In this document: one piece after another, positions 1-11,148 of the stretch
Layout: each line of letters begins with the position of its first letter
Position numbering within the stretch: position 1 is the stretch's first letter
Assembly: GCA_021432605.1 (NCBI GenBank)
Contig: MU271143.1
Coordinates: 71,277-135,276, forward strand
DNA length: 64,000 bases
Source of the DNA: Coniochaeta sp. PMI_546
Taxonomy: Eukaryota; Ascomycota; Sordariomycetes; Coniochaetales; Coniochaetaceae
Reading direction: 5' to 3'
Program-made: the position numbers and the translations under genes
Notes under the pieces: generated by a model
The model's database searches: none
What the model saw: the letters and a program-made list of their open reading frames with translations, nothing else
What the model was told of the DNA's origin: nothing

Positions 1-692
1 CCTACCAATCTTACTTCAATTCATCGACGTCGGATCGCACGACCTTCCTAAAAGGGGTGGGAGCGGGCCAGTATCATGGAGGGTTAGGGTTGAATGGGCT
101 CCGAGCAGGCTCGGCGCTTTCGAGTCCCTGTTAAAGCCGGCGCTCAGCCGCAACACCATCTTGATTCGTCGGCTGCCATCATGGACAGGGAACGGGGAAT
201 GGAACTGGGCCGTCCATTCCAAAGTCAGGTGACTACGTGCCCGAACAGGAATGGCCGTCGTCAAGGTCGGCGTCAACCTGGCTTCGTGCCGACGACAACC
301 TCCGACATGCCGGCTCGCACGCTAGATGGCAACCACGATGTCGGTCGTTATGGAGTCTCGCGATTACCGACAACGGGCGGCGTATTGGAAATGCTGCATC
401 GAGCCAGATGCCAACCATGTGCTTTCGTCATCCACCTCGACCTCACCTAGAAATATCTGTCGTAATTACGAACATATCCTACTGGCCTCAGTTCTCTAAG
501 TTTCTATCGCGCATGCCTTTTGCCTATAATCCATAATCCTATAATCCTATAATAAACGGTCTCCCCTTATCCTCAACCCCGTAACGACATGTCGGCATGG
601 TTGTCAGTGTCTGTAGAGATTAGTTAGACTTACAGACTGGTCAAGTCAAAGCACTCATCGTTGACCACTTTCTCTTCCGCTCCGACATCGAT
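1..692. other. gene-free 5' stretch
   Basis: I see no convincing gene here. The short open frames lack family features and compete on both strands. Two small things are visible: a telobox-like GGGTTAGGGTTG at 81-92, and a short AT-rich direct repeat of ATAATCC units near 525-552. The last 150 bases are pyrimidine-rich and are probably the promoter and 5' UTR of the membrane-protein gene that follows. Confidence 0.6.
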
Positions 693-1749
693 ATGTCGTC
701 ACCTGGCGCGTCCGGTCAGGTCAGTCGCCGTTGTTTACGCAGAATACGAGTGCCCTGAGTAGGACATAGACATCGCTAACGCACACCTCCAGATGCAGGG
801 GCCTCCATATCTTCCGGGAACGCAAGCCATCGGCGGCACCCCGACCTTAGGTGTAGACGACCCCATTTGTGCCGTCTTAATCTTCCTTTTCGCGGTCGTG
901 GCCGTATTCCATATCACATGGAGGGTCAAACAGAATGAAGACCACAGGTCCAAGCTGGGGTTCCTGCTCTTCATATTTTCTTTTGTCCGCTCGGTCGCCC
1001 TGGTCTTGCGGATAGCCTGGGCATCGAGGCCGACCAACATCAACGTCGCCATAGCGGCCAACGTGTTCACAGCCGCTGGCGTCGTTATCCTGTTCATCGT
1101 CAACCTGATATTCGCCCGTCGAGTCGTGAATGACTACTGCAGGTTCGGCAAACACAAGGCCTTCGACTGGGCCCTCCGGTTCCTCATCTTCTGCATCGCC
1201 GCGTCGATAATCATGCTCATCGTGGCGACCGTGTACAGCTTCTTCACCCTGGATGCAGCCAAGCGCCTCATCTGCCGCAAGATCCAGCTATTCGGAAGCA
1301 CGTACCTGACCCTGCTCGCCTTTCTCCCGATCCCAGCGGCGATCATGGCTCTGCTGTTCCCCAGCGACATGACGCGGACCGACCCATATCTGAGGCGACG
1401 GTTCCGTGCCAAGGTCCAGCTCCTCCTCGTCACCTCCGCCCTTCTCACTCTCGGCGCCGGATTCCGCTGCGGTACAAGCTTCGACGCCAGGCCGCTGGGC
1501 CAGGTGACGTGGTTCCACCACAAGGCGGCGTTCTACTGTTTCAATTTTGGCATCGAAGTCATCGTGCTGTACATATTTGCGGCCGCTCGGTTCGATTCCC
1601 GCCTCCGGCTTCGGCAACCCGTCGATGCAACCGATGCAGAGAATTCGAATGACGCGTCTACGACAGAGAAAGCGACCCTTCCGCAAGGCAAATGGTCCAG
1701 GTTGGTTCACGACCGCGAGATGTTTGGTGGTGGGGGTTGGGATCAATAA
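693..1749 (+). CDS. seven-span membrane protein, DUF3112-like
   Basis: Two exons, 693-719 and 793-1749, encode 327 residues. The 73-nt intron starts GTCAGT, has a CTAAC branch point at 775-779 and ends CTCCAG. The first exon adds only nine residues (MSSPGASGQ), but it matches the usual Pro/Gly-rich start of these proteins. Seven hydrophobic spans are visible, near residues 33-53, 62-84, 92-117, 135-160, 183-203, 218-238 and 258-280, followed by a short polar cytosolic-type tail. The core 'RIAWASRPTN' and 'FTAAGVVILFIVNLIFARR' are what I remember of the fungal DUF3112 group, which is sometimes labelled GPCR-like. No biochemical function is known to me. If the short exon is not used, translation would start at 793. 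Confidence 0.75.
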
Positions 1750-2338
1750 AAGTTTTGTGTATCGTCATCGTTATGCGGGCAGGATGGGATGTTGCATGGA
1801 CGTCGTCGGATATGTGTGGCCATGTTTGTAACTTGATACCCGGTGTTACCTCTCACAGTTGTCTTAGGTTGTTGTAGTACTGCATCAGCATATTGTACAG
1901 TATAATATAGATTTAGTCCTATCCAAACATCTTCACTTCCCCAGCTTTATCTCCTGTTCGTATTACCACAGATGTGAAAGCAGCGCAAGCCTTCAAGTGT
2001 CTGCCTGATGCAATTTCTTGCCCACAGTGACTCCGTGACGTGCAAGAAGTCGATGACCCAGGGCGTCGTTGAAGAAGTCACTGAGATCGAAGTAGAATAA
2101 TAACCTTACCTAAGGTAAGGTAAGGTAGGTGGTAGGTAAGGTAGGTAAGGTACCTTACCTTACTGTGTACCTCGATACGCTGGCTCCCGCTGTACCCTAC
2201 CTTAGCTCCCGCCGTGGCCCCGCTTTCGTCAGGATCCCTGCGAGTCCTTCACACGCGCTTCGAACCCCGAAGACGCGACATTGTCTTCCGCATACCTCTC
2301 GCTTAGCCGACCGCAGTTCTTGTTTCGAGACAGTAACA
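1750..2338. other. intergenic with AAGGTA-type repeat
   Basis: No gene is visible. A possible AATAAA-like signal overlaps the stop of the preceding gene near 1744. The stretch contains the AAGGTA/TAGGTA tract listed separately and then a C/T-rich leader before the dynactin gene. Confidence 0.6.
2101..2163. repeat. AAGGTA/TAGGTA tract ending in a palindrome
   Basis: About 60 bases are built almost entirely of TAAGGT, TAGGT and GGTACC steps on both strands (TTACCTAAGGTAAGG at the left, GGTACCTTACC at the right), so the tract can fold on itself. The same words recur in other intergenic gaps of the window (near 30.9, 33.9, 40.3 and 58.1 kb), always outside coding exons. Confidence 0.7.
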
Positions 2339-3082
2339 ATGTCGCGTCGCCCGCCAAAAGGAGAATATATCGAAACGGTGGGTTTTGCCTGGCTACCACT
2401 TGCACCAGAATTCGGCCATGGTCATAAGCTAAAGTGCGGCACTCCAGGATACCGGCAACAAGGTCGCCCGCAAGGCGAACCTGGTCGGCACCCAAAACAT
2501 CATGCTCGGCGGCAAGACGGTCATCCAACCCGAGGCTATGATACGCGGTGACTTAGCACGCCTGAATCCACCATCCTCAGCCTCATCGTCTGGTGCTGCC
2601 GCGCCTGGTAGCAACACAGCGGTGTCCATCGGACGATACTGTTTCCTGGACCGAGGATGCTGCCTTCGACCGCCGAGCCGAATGTACAAAGGGTACGTCA
2701 TCAATTGATCTCTCAAACGGCCGTGAAGAATCCGGCTTGTCATTAACCTTGACCTCTGGACAGCGCCTTCACCTACCTACCATTACGAATGGGAGACCAT
2801 GTCTACGTTGGTCCAGGCTCCGTCGTTCAGGCCGCCAGTATCGGAAGCCATGTCCACATTGGAAAGGACGTCGTCATCGGAGAAATGGCCATTATCAAAG
2901 ACTACACTCGCATCCTGGACGGTACCGTCGTCCCCCCACACATGGTCATTCCGAGCTTTAGCATTGTTGCTGGCAGACCGGCGCGGGTCATTGGTGAGGT
3001 GCCCGAGGGTGGTCATGAGGCCTTCGAGCTGAGGGAGCTGTACAAGACGGTTGGCAACAACCCACAACGAGCGCCTGTCTGA
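2339..3082 (+). CDS. dynactin subunit p25 (DCTN5 homologue)
   Basis: Three exons, 2339-2377, 2448-2692 and 2764-3082, give 200 residues. Introns are 70 and 71 nt with GTGGGT and GTACGT donors and clean AG ends; joining them restores one continuous p25 sequence starting MSRRPPKGEYIETDTGNK. The protein is a left-handed beta-helix of hexapeptide repeats ('GDHVYVGPGSVVQAASIGSH', 'VHIGKDVVIGEMAIIKDY'). p25 sits at the pointed end of the dynactin complex and helps dynein-dynactin carry endosomes along microtubules. A Ser/Ala/Gly-rich loop (around residues 55-67) lies between the first coils and 'SIGRYCFLDRGC', and is longer than I expect for animal p25. No other identity fits as well. Confidence 0.93.
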
Positions 3083-4134
3083 GAGAATGTTACCGGGCCA
3101 TATTTCGTCCAGAAGAATAGAGGAGCTCGACTGTTACGGGCCGCTGGATGGTCTTTGCCTTGTCGCCTCAACTCAAACTCTGGTCACATGGAGCCTCATC
3201 GCGAACGAGACAAGCTCTTGGACCTCGGATTTGCTGCACGATGTGCTTGCAAGTTCGGGGTGCGTGCATTGTCACAGTTGCAATTGCGGTCATATATGTG
3301 ACAGCAGGAAACCTCAGCGCCATGAGCCTGGCCTTTTGTGATCCAGAGTCTGCCCACCCCTCGGTCCCACAGATCTGTGTAAGGTGTGCTATCAGAACAA
3401 GAACGCGCAGACGCGACTCGTGCTAACCCGATCACAGGAATAGCATCGCTAGACCGCATCTGTAACCTAGCTGGCCAACACCTTGGGCATTCGCCGTTAC
3501 ATCACGAGAACGTACCTAACAGGAACACCATTACTTTCCTCCTGAGATGAGTCCTGCTCCAGTCGGCCGATTTCGTGCGCGCTGCAACTCACCTCATCAA
3601 TGGCTGAGCCCGGGACCATATCAGGTTCCAACAAGTCAGGGGATAAGAGCTACGGCCTGGAGAAGCGTTTACAGATTGATCACGGCATGTTGGGCCTAAG
3701 ACACTGACCGTGCATTCGGCGATAAATATTGTAGAGAAAGCTATGCATGTGCACCTGATGGGTTACACTTGCTCCTGCACCGGGAGGACGCAAATATAGC
3801 AATTGACTTGGTTCACCTACTCGGCTTGCTGACCCCGATGTAGGACGCTTAACCAGTCATGAAGGTAAGATACAGTTAGCCGGAGGCAATGATGCTCCTG
3901 TATAGCCGCTCTCACCTTGCAATAGCAAATACCACGGCTCTCTTAGAAACCCGTAAAACGTCATCCCTCTAGTCCAACCGCTTCTTTGTTATAACCTTCC
4001 TGTACCTTTGCATGTGGTGCTATCTAATGTCGTGCATAAGGCGCGAGCAGAGATTGTAGCTCAACAAGCCCATGTGGAGGTAGAGACCCCCACCTCTGAT
4101 TGATAAGATATGACTAGTGCACCCATTCCCATCA
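3083..4134. other. intergenic, nothing recognised
   Basis: About 1 kb with only short open frames on both strands and no codon pattern or domain that I can support. It ends at the tRNA-Thr gene. Confidence 0.6.
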
Positions 4135-4227
4135 GCCTGTTTGGCGCAGTGGTAGTCGCGTGTCACTTGTATCAACTATTCGTGCAAGATCATGACAAGG
4201 TCGTTCGTTCAATCCGGGCAACAGGCA
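4135..4227 (+). tRNA. tRNA-Thr (anticodon UGU) with a 20-nt intron
   Basis: The acceptor stem is GCCTGTT (4135-4141) paired with AACAGGC (4220-4226), with discriminator A at 4227. The D arm is at 4144-4159, the anticodon stem TGTCA/TGACA at 4161-4165 and 4193-4197, and the T arm GTTCG-TTCAATC-CGGGC at 4203-4219. The anticodon loop reads CTTGTA plus A once a 20-nt intron (4172-4191) is removed from the standard position one base 3' of the anticodon. The anticodon TGT is at 4168-4170. All stems pair apart from tolerated G-U pairs. Threonine is assigned from the anticodon and the CUUGUAA loop shared with fungal tRNA-Thr. Confidence 0.88.
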
Positions 4228-4236
4228 GACTATTTC

Positions 4237-4241
4237 TTTTT
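4237..4241 (+). terminator. pol III terminator of tRNA-Thr
   Basis: A run of five T residues lies 9 nt past the tRNA 3' end, the usual pol III stop. Longer T runs at 4281-4287 and 4306-4316 could act as back-up terminators. Confidence 0.6.
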
Positions 4242-4602
4242 GGCATTTTCAAGTGTATTATCACTTGTGTTTTCGGTCTGTTTTTTTCTCTGCATTTCAT
4301 TTTCATTTTTTTTTTTATTGTATTTGTACCTGAAAAATGAAATTAGATATCCCTCGTTGGCCTATTTTTGCATGTTATGAACTTATGTCGCCCTAGAAGA
4401 AAGACATGATACAGGGCAGGTCGAATGGCTCTGGAAGATTTGATCGAATGCTGGGATGTTAAGTGTTTCGATGTGTTAAAGAGTTGCGCGCCTGGTTGCC
4501 ATGAATTACGAATCCAACCATCGTTGAGTGTATGTATTTATTTTTCATTATGTCCATAGCGTAAAGCAGCTCCCTCTTCCTGTGATAACAGCTCTCCGTG
4601 GT
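4242..4602. other. T-rich intergenic
   Basis: A T-rich stretch between the tRNA and the 3' end of the GMC oxidoreductase gene. The open frames here are low-complexity Phe-rich translations of T runs, so I see no gene. Confidence 0.6.
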
Positions 4603-6469
4603 CTAAGATCCATCCCTGATCTCATCAGCAATCTTCTCGGCAAAGGCGTAGATCGTACTCTGCGGATGACCAGGTGGCAAGAGCGCAAAGGAACTAGCAT
4701 CCACAACCCTCAGTCCACTGACACCGATCACCCGCGCATGGCTGTCCACCACCGCATTCGGATCATCTCTTCTTCCCATCCGACATGTACAAGCAGCATG
4801 GTAGACAGTGTGCACACTATTGCGTATCGTATCGAGGATCTGCGCGTCAGTCTGCACCTCCGGCCCGGGGAAGTACTCGACCGGATCTGCCAGCACGGGA
4901 CGCATCGCGCTACTGGCAAAGGCGGCGCGCACACGTTTGTAGGCAGCCACGGCAACGGATGCGTCGGTCGGGTCCGTTAGCCAGTTGGGGTTGATGACCG
5001 GCAAATCCAGGGTCGTGTCGGACGAGATGGTCACGTTACCGCGCGACTGCGGAGCTACGAGTGCGGCCAGGATGGTTGCGTATTGATAGCCGTCCTTGGG
5101 CTGCTGTAGAAGCAGGTTCTGAAAGTTACCGATGTAGCCGGGACCGGAGATGTACTCTATCTCCGGCCAGGAGGCGGGATAGGTGTCTAGCACGGCGGCT
5201 GCGGAGGGAGTGATCATGTTTCGAGGAGCCTTTTCCCATCCGAGAAAGTCAGACACGGGATTGGTCAGGGGTCCTTGCTTGAGCAGGGTGTACTCTGTTG
5301 CGAATTGGGCGAGGAGATAAGCCGGGTCGTTTGCGAGCTTGGTGAAAGTGTCGACTTCAACGCGGTAGGCTGGGCCGAAGAAGACGTGGTCGGTTAGGTT
5401 TTGGCCTACGCCTGGGCGGTCGGCGACGGTGGGGATGCCAAGGGAGGTCAGGAGAGAGACCGGACCGACGCCGGATACCATAAGAAGCTGTGGGGACTGG
5501 AAGGCGCCTGCTGAGAGGATCACTTCCTTTTGTGCAGTGAGAGTCGCCCCTGGGATAGCCACGCCGGTTGCTCGCTTGGACGCGGAGAAGATGATCTTCT
5601 GAGCGAGGGTGGCTTGATACACTGATAGATTGGGACGCGTCGCGGCGGCATTGAGAAAAGAGGTTTGCGAGGACTCGCGCATCTCAGTGTTCGGATCGAT
5701 GGTGCTGGAGCAGTATTGCGCTCCCATCACGGTGCCGCTGTTGAAGTCGACGGCGGTTGGGATGCCAATCTCATTCAGGGCTGGTTGCATCCAGCTCGAG
5801 AAGGGACCGGCATAGTTGGCATAGGAGACGTGGAGAGGGCCACCGGATGGGGAGAAGGCGGAAGGGTCAAACTGGGTCGTTGCATTTGCGGCCCGGGTCG
5901 GACCCGGTGGTGTGAAGGTGCAGCTCTTCTTGAAGTAAGGGAGGAGGGCGTCGAAGGCGTAACTTTGATCACCTATACTATCGGCCCAGAGCTGGAGGGA
6001 GCCGACGTCGGGGCGTTGGTATATCATGAAGTTGCGTGCCGAGCTGTTTTGTGTTAGCTGCGTCACATGTGTTGTCAATAGGGGGTTCTCACCTGCCCCC
6101 GAGACACTTTCCTCGTGGATAGTGCAGCTCCCTACCATTCGCACCGGCCTGGGGTGTGGTGACGAAGTTCCAGTCGACCAGTGGGTTCGTGTCCAGGGGG
6201 GAGGCACCGGCAAAAATGACGTCTCCGGCCGGCAGCGTCGACAATAGGGGGCTCGTTACCTCATACAAGGAGCCGGCCTCTATGACTGCCACTGTGATTG
6301 AGGGGTCTTCTGTAAGTCTTGCTGCCACGGTGAGACCTGCCGTACCTCCACCGACGATAACATAGTCGTATGTTGCATCTAGCCGCTTGTGCTTTTCCTT
6401 AACAGGCACAGCCAGGACTGATGGGAGAGTGCATAGCAGGACCAGGGAAGCAAGAGCGCGTACCATCAT
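4603..6469 (-). CDS. secreted GMC-family FAD oxidoreductase
   Basis: Exons 6469-6093 and 6043-4603 give 605 residues. The 49-nt intron falls inside the conserved 'YPRGKCLGG/SSARNF' block, which the splice rebuilds. Residues 1-20 (MMVRALASLVLLCTLPSVLA) are a signal peptide. The FAD-binding GGGTAG loop follows at about 40, the GMC signature 'GAFQSPQLLMVSGVGP' lies near 320, and the C-terminal catalytic block has His in 'YHAACTCRMG' and His in 'PGHPQST'. The family oxidises alcohols, sugars or aryl alcohols using FAD and O2 (glucose oxidase, aryl-alcohol oxidase, choline dehydrogenase relatives). The substrate cannot be read from sequence. An extracellular or vacuolar enzyme is likely. No biosynthetic cluster partners are nearby. 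Confidence 0.9.
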
Positions 6470-7357
6470 CTTCGTGATGGTCTCAGCCTTAACTGGAGCT
6501 CTGTGATCGTGAGCTTGTCATCTGAGCCAGCCGACTATGGACAGTATTGGCACTCTCATCTCATTTTATAGACGACGAGGCACTGCAAGAGCAGGGCGCC
6601 AAGTCACAAGCCTTGTAAGATGCCTCGGACGGCAGATGGTGTGCTTAAGCTTCATTTCTCCGAATATCAAAGATATGGACTCGCCCACAACATCATCACT
6701 GCTTCCAATGCAGCCTAGAAGCAGTGACGTTGTCGGAATCTGCAGTCCGTCAGAGTGATCTGCGGTGAGGAGAAACCTGGGGTCGCAAGGGGTCAGCCAC
6801 TCTTTCCCCGAACCGGCTTTGCTTGCGGTCCGCATTTTGGTGTAGGATTGGAGTGTGCCCCAAGTTCAACCCATGCAGTACCTAAGAGTTCGCGAGCAGC
6901 TCCCAGAATTCAGGAGAGACGAGATGCCTAACATGTTGATGGGGCTCAACCCCAGCCTTTGAGCCATAGTCCTCATATTGAATACAGCGATGATGATAAA
7001 AGAAGCGGCGCTCCGTATATCGTCGATAGGCGATAACCAAGGACAGTGACGGAAGCCTATACAGTTCTAGAAATAGTATGGTCGTTGTGTACATGTATAG
7101 ATGAGGTCCAGGCTCTCAACCAAGACAAGACTGACAGCTGCGGAGAACCTCGGGGTCACAGACATCACATGTTGTGGTAGCATCTGAAATCACGGCATAT
7201 TGATGTCAAGATACAAGTAGTCTTCCTGTATTCTCTATGATGCTCCCGGTCATATCGACGACCAGACGAAACGGCGAAGGCATAGGAAAAAGACTAACAA
7301 ACAGTGTGCCTTTGCTGGACGACTTGCCAGGGTTAGGGTCGGTTCGGGAAAGAAAAT
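6470..7357. other. intergenic, nothing beyond promoter sequence
   Basis: Apart from the TATA-like box I see no gene. The frames here are short and lack conserved motifs. Confidence 0.6.
6564..6570 (-). promoter_or_regulatory. TATA-like box of the GMC oxidoreductase gene
   Basis: On the minus strand TATAAAA lies about 95 nt upstream of the oxidoreductase ATG, a plausible core promoter position. This is an inference from motif and spacing only. Confidence 0.35.
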
Positions 7358-7364
7358 AAAAAAA
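7358..7364 (-). terminator. pol III terminator of tRNA-Lys
   Basis: Seven consecutive T residues on the minus strand, 36 nt beyond the 3' end of the tRNA-Lys gene. Confidence 0.5.
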
Positions 7365-7399
7365 GAGGATGATACCTGGAAAGGCGACATCGGGAATTG

Positions 7400-7472
7400 A
7401 GCCCGATGCGGGGGTCGAACCCGCAACCTTGAGATTAAGAGTCTCACGCTCTACCGATTGAGCTAACCGGGC
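7400..7472 (-). tRNA. tRNA-Lys (anticodon CUU)
   Basis: A complete 73-nt cloverleaf without an intron. The acceptor stem GCCCGGT/ATCGGGC is at 7472-7466 and 7407-7401, the D stem is GCTC/GAGC, the anticodon stem TGAGA/TCTCA closes the loop CTCTTAA, and the T arm is GCGGG-TTCGACC-CCCGC. The anticodon CTT is at 7439-7437. A and B box sequences (TAGCTCAATCGGTAGAG and GGTTCGACCCC) are intact. Confidence 0.96.
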
Positions 7473-7852
7473 CATTGAGCTGTGATCCTTGCGGGTATGG
7501 ATCGTTGGAGATCAGGGGCGGTATTGTCGTTGATGTTGGGCGAGTAATGACCATGAGAAAAGAGTTGAAAGTTGCGGTGCCAAGTGGGTAATTCAGTGAA
7601 GAATTCTCTGGGAAAGTGGAGTGATCTGGAATAGGGGTGGGGGTGTTGAAAGGTACAGTACCTAGATGCGTAAAGTCGAGCCGATGTTCGAGGGATATAA
7701 CAGTGTTTTGTGCCTTAGTAAGACAAGACCCAAGCCTGATCGTGGTTTCGGACTTCACATCTTCAAGCCATCGGCAGTCGATACATTGAACCCGATATCC
7801 CCTGACCTGTGCTGGCCTGGCATCACACGCCGTGACTTTCCTCAGGACCAGC
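7473..7852. other. intergenic, nothing recognised
   Basis: The stretch between tRNA-Lys and the 3' end of the next minus-strand gene contains no supportable feature. Confidence 0.5.
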
Positions 7853-9308
7853 TTATATCGAAACAGCCCTGCCTCTGGGCTTTCTGCTTTCCGTTGTCTC
7901 ATCAAGTAGTACAGATACTCCAGTCATTAGTTGCCCCGGCTCATCGCTGTTGTTCCTACCGATCCTGCGATACTCTTTGGCATAGTTAGTTGCGTTGACT
8001 GAGTTCCGTTTCGTACAGAGGCGTCGCAACTTACTGAAGATAGCTTGGATACACATCAACAGGGTTGGCGCCAGCAAAACCAGGGCAACAACTTGTCCAA
8101 ACCCCCACGCATCTTCGGAGTCACCGTCCAGGAGTCCCGAGTTCCATCTTCTCATGGTCAGCACCATGTACAGGTGCAAGGGATATTGGAAGAGAAGAGG
8201 ACAGATGACGGCGATCTGCTTCTTTTGCTCTGCCAATTCATCCCAGACTGTGTCGTCCACAAATAAGCGGAACCCGCCAACAATACTATATGCGACACCG
8301 TTTCCAAATGCACTTGCGACGCCCACAACAATAGAGACTATTTGCAGGTACATAGTCACAGCGGAATGGAGAGTGGCATATCTCCGTGATCTTCCACTAC
8401 GTTTGAAACGTTCCAGCAACATCGGAATATTTGTTAAGTTTCGTATCTTGAGGCCGCGTGGCCAAGGGAGCTCGAGATCCCAGAGGGGGGGGAGTGCGGC
8501 GATCAGGATAACGAACAAAAATAGGCAAGTCACTGCGAGGTATATGTGGTCAACATACGGGTGCGCCGCCCCAGAAGCTGAGATGTTGGTGGTAACATAG
8601 CAGCGGCCCAGTGTTTGGTCGTCCCATCCCTGAAGAGCGATGCCAAAGAGGATGGAGAAAGCCAGATATAGGACAGAGAAGACACCGATGGCGATGATGC
8701 GACCCGTCAACCCCTCCTCACTGGAATCGATCAAGTTCACCAGAGCCGCGCAGAAAGACACACTATCGGCCAATCATTGGGTCATCAGCAATCGTCTTGT
8801 GGGGGAAGTTGTCGAATGGGCAGGTAACTTACGCGGTAAAGTTGACCGTGTCGTAGACGATGTGGAAATGGTACAAGTCTAGGTCTCGACACTGGACCAG
8901 AGCCGCAACTAGCAGCGCTATCCCTACTACACGTAAGAGACACGGTATGTATAAGCCATGCGGGAGGGTGTCTTACCATTTACAGTTTGGATGTCGCTAA
9001 TTGTGGCTAGGACTCTCTCCAAAGTCTTTCTCTTCTCGACTTTGAGGGGCCATACCGTCATGGTCCCCCAATTTGGAAGCGTTATCAGATCTGGATTTTG
9101 GTCGTGAAGGGACCAGACTATCACCGACAAAATAAGGGAGATTCCCGCTTGGATGGCGAAGGCAACGATTATCTAGTCATTGTAAGTTAACACCCATCCG
9201 TACAAAGGCGAGCAAAACGAAATCGCACGAGAGCAAGTGATAGGAACGACCTACTCCAAGCCCGGAAATGTCTGGGTTCGTGGTCCCCACGCCGCCTTCA
9301 CATGACAT
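7853..9308 (-). CDS. polytopic membrane protein of unknown function
   Basis: My model has four exons: 9308-9255, 9172-8977, 8926-8833 and 8762-7853. GTAGGT, GTAAGA and GTAAGT donors and TAG acceptors keep one frame throughout. The start reads MSCEGGVGTTNPDISGLG, a short Cys/Gly-rich extracellular-type head. Seven or eight hydrophobic spans follow, including 'IIVAFAIQAGISLILSVIVW', 'VGIALLVAALVQ', 'IIAIGVFSVLYLAFSILFGI', 'YLAVTCLFLFVILIAALPP', 'QIVSIVVGVASAFGNG' and 'VVALVLLAPTLLMCIQAIF'. A 60-nt GTAAGT..CTAAC..AAAG segment (about 8034-7975) inside the last exon could be spliced in frame, or to a downstream CAG that gives an earlier stop. This looks like a lineage-restricted fungal family, and I recognise no function. 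Confidence 0.7.
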
Positions 9309-10243
9309 TGTCCTGATGTTGGGTCGAGTTCCTGGTTAGAGCTCCTCGTCGACTTGCTTTCGCGGCTATCGAAGCCAGACTTTGAGACCGGCGGTTCTTC
9401 ATTGCCGTGCCAGAATCATTGCAGCTGAGCCTGGTCTCCCAACCGTCACACGGGATTCTCCCGAGAGGTCGCGCCACGTCGCTTCAGCCGCATTCTCTCG
9501 CAAACACGATTGGAGAAAACAGATGCCAAGAACAGAGACATGCACAACAGCAAACTAGGTGAAGCTATGAGCTAGCCGTATAATTTGTCGCTTAGTGTAA
9601 TAAGAAGAACAAGTTGAATAACCGCTACATCACCCGACAACGTGAAGGAGGAATAAAGAACGCAGGGTATGGATCAACGTCAAACTAAGAGCCTAGACCT
9701 AAAGGCCGGCCCCTGAAGTGACCAGAGCACTGGAGACGGTTTGAAGAGTAATTTATTCATTCTCGGAACACCAATTTTGTTTGGGTTGACATCTTGATGT
9801 CTCTGGCGTTGATGTTGATATTGATATTCGCATCGACCGGCCATAGATACAGATGTCCGAAGCCGGCGAGGATGCCTTCCGGCCCGGTGGTCATTGGACC
9901 GGCTATGTGTGGTCTATTCGGATCGCATTCCGCCGAGCAACGATCCCACTAACGGAGCTACCCCGCCAACGTGGAGCTTTCGACTTGCCGTGAACATGCG
10001 CGCATATCGTGCGACGTCAACGCTGTCGGTGCGCCGGAAGAGCCTCGATGTCGGAGTGATATATATATAGGCTTTCGCACCCCGTCCTGATTTTGTTAAT
10101 AGTAGATCATATCCTAAAATATACATCTGTCGCTACCTACTTGTACTGAAGCGCCAAGCTCGAACCGTGATAACATACCAAAGTACTTCTGTTGACATCA
10201 CTCCAGCTTGACTCCTCACGGATACCGCTGGCCATCGAGTAAA
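9309..10243. other. intergenic between divergent genes
   Basis: A bidirectional upstream region of about 0.9 kb. A TATATATATAG stretch near 10060 lies 175-185 nt upstream of the SDR start. No gene is visible. Confidence 0.6.
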
Positions 10244-11148
10244 ATGGCACGCCCACTAGAAGGCAAACTCGCTATCGTAACAGGTGGCTCACGAGGTACT
10301 GCCCACCTGTCACCGCCCTCTACCCCCCACAACACTCTAACAAGATCCTAGGCATCGGCGCAGCGATAGCAGAGAACCTCGCCTCTAAAGGCGCCAACCT
10401 CGTGCTAAACTACACATCCGCCTCCTCCTCCTCTCTCGCCTCCCAGCTCGCCGAGAAGCTCCAGACTCAACACTCCATCCGCGCCCTCACAGTGCAAGCC
10501 GACATCGGCAGCCCCTCAGGCGCAAGCACCGTTGTCGAAGCCACAAAATCCGCCTTCTCCAAAGAAGGCGACAAGCTGCAGATCGACATCCTCGTCAACA
10601 ACGCCGGCATCGCCCAGAACGCCTTCCTGCAAGACGTCAAGATCTCCGAGTTCGAGGAGACCTACAGGGTGAATGTCCTGGGCCCGCTGCTGATCACCCA
10701 GGCCGTGGCACCCTACCTCCCCACCGACCGGTCGGGACGCATCATCAACCTCTCGTCCGTCAGCTCCAGCACCGGGTTCATCACGCAGTCCGTCTACGGC
10801 GGCAGCAAGGCGGCCATAGAAGCCATGACGCGCACCTGGGCGAGGGAGCTGGCCGACCGCGCGACGGTGAACGCCGTCAACCCCGGCCCCGTCGAGGGGC
10901 CCATGTACAAGAGCAACAGCCCCGAGTTCCTGGCCGGCATCAAGGGGTGGATCATGCACACGCCGCTGATGAAGGCGCGGCCGGGGGTCGACGCGGACGA
11001 GGTGGTGGCCGATGCGGAGGAGAGCGGTGGGAGGCCGGCGTATACGCCCGAGGTGGCGGGGATCGTGGGCATGCTTTGCTCGGAGGACGCGGCGTGGTGT
11101 ACAGGGCAGGTTGTCTGTGCCAATGGCGGGATGTTGATGTTGCATTAG
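10244..11148 (+). CDS. short-chain dehydrogenase/reductase (SDR)
   Basis: Exons 10244-10295 and 10352-11148 give 282 residues. The 56-nt intron splits the glycine motif TGGSRG/IG, as often happens in fungal SDRs. The classical SDR parts are all present: N-terminal TGGSRGIG for NAD(P), 'NNAG' after the fourth strand, the active-site Ser in 'INLSSVSSSTG', Tyr and Lys in 'YGGSKAA', and 'NAVNPGPVEGPMY' after it. The C terminus 'CSEDAAWCTGQVVCANGGM' is like beta-ketoacyl-ACP reductase or versicolorin reductase-type SDRs. A soluble NAD(P)H-dependent carbonyl reductase is likely; the substrate is unknown. No polyketide or other biosynthetic genes lie beside it. Confidence 0.92.

Noticed and set aside
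81-92. Telomere-like GGGTTAGGGTTG near the window start, and a similar GGGTTAGGG near 7331
   Set aside because: Only one to two units each, with normal genes on both sides; too short to be a telomere or a clear interstitial array.
94-450. Open frames at the left edge
   Set aside because: No recognisable protein features and several competing frames.
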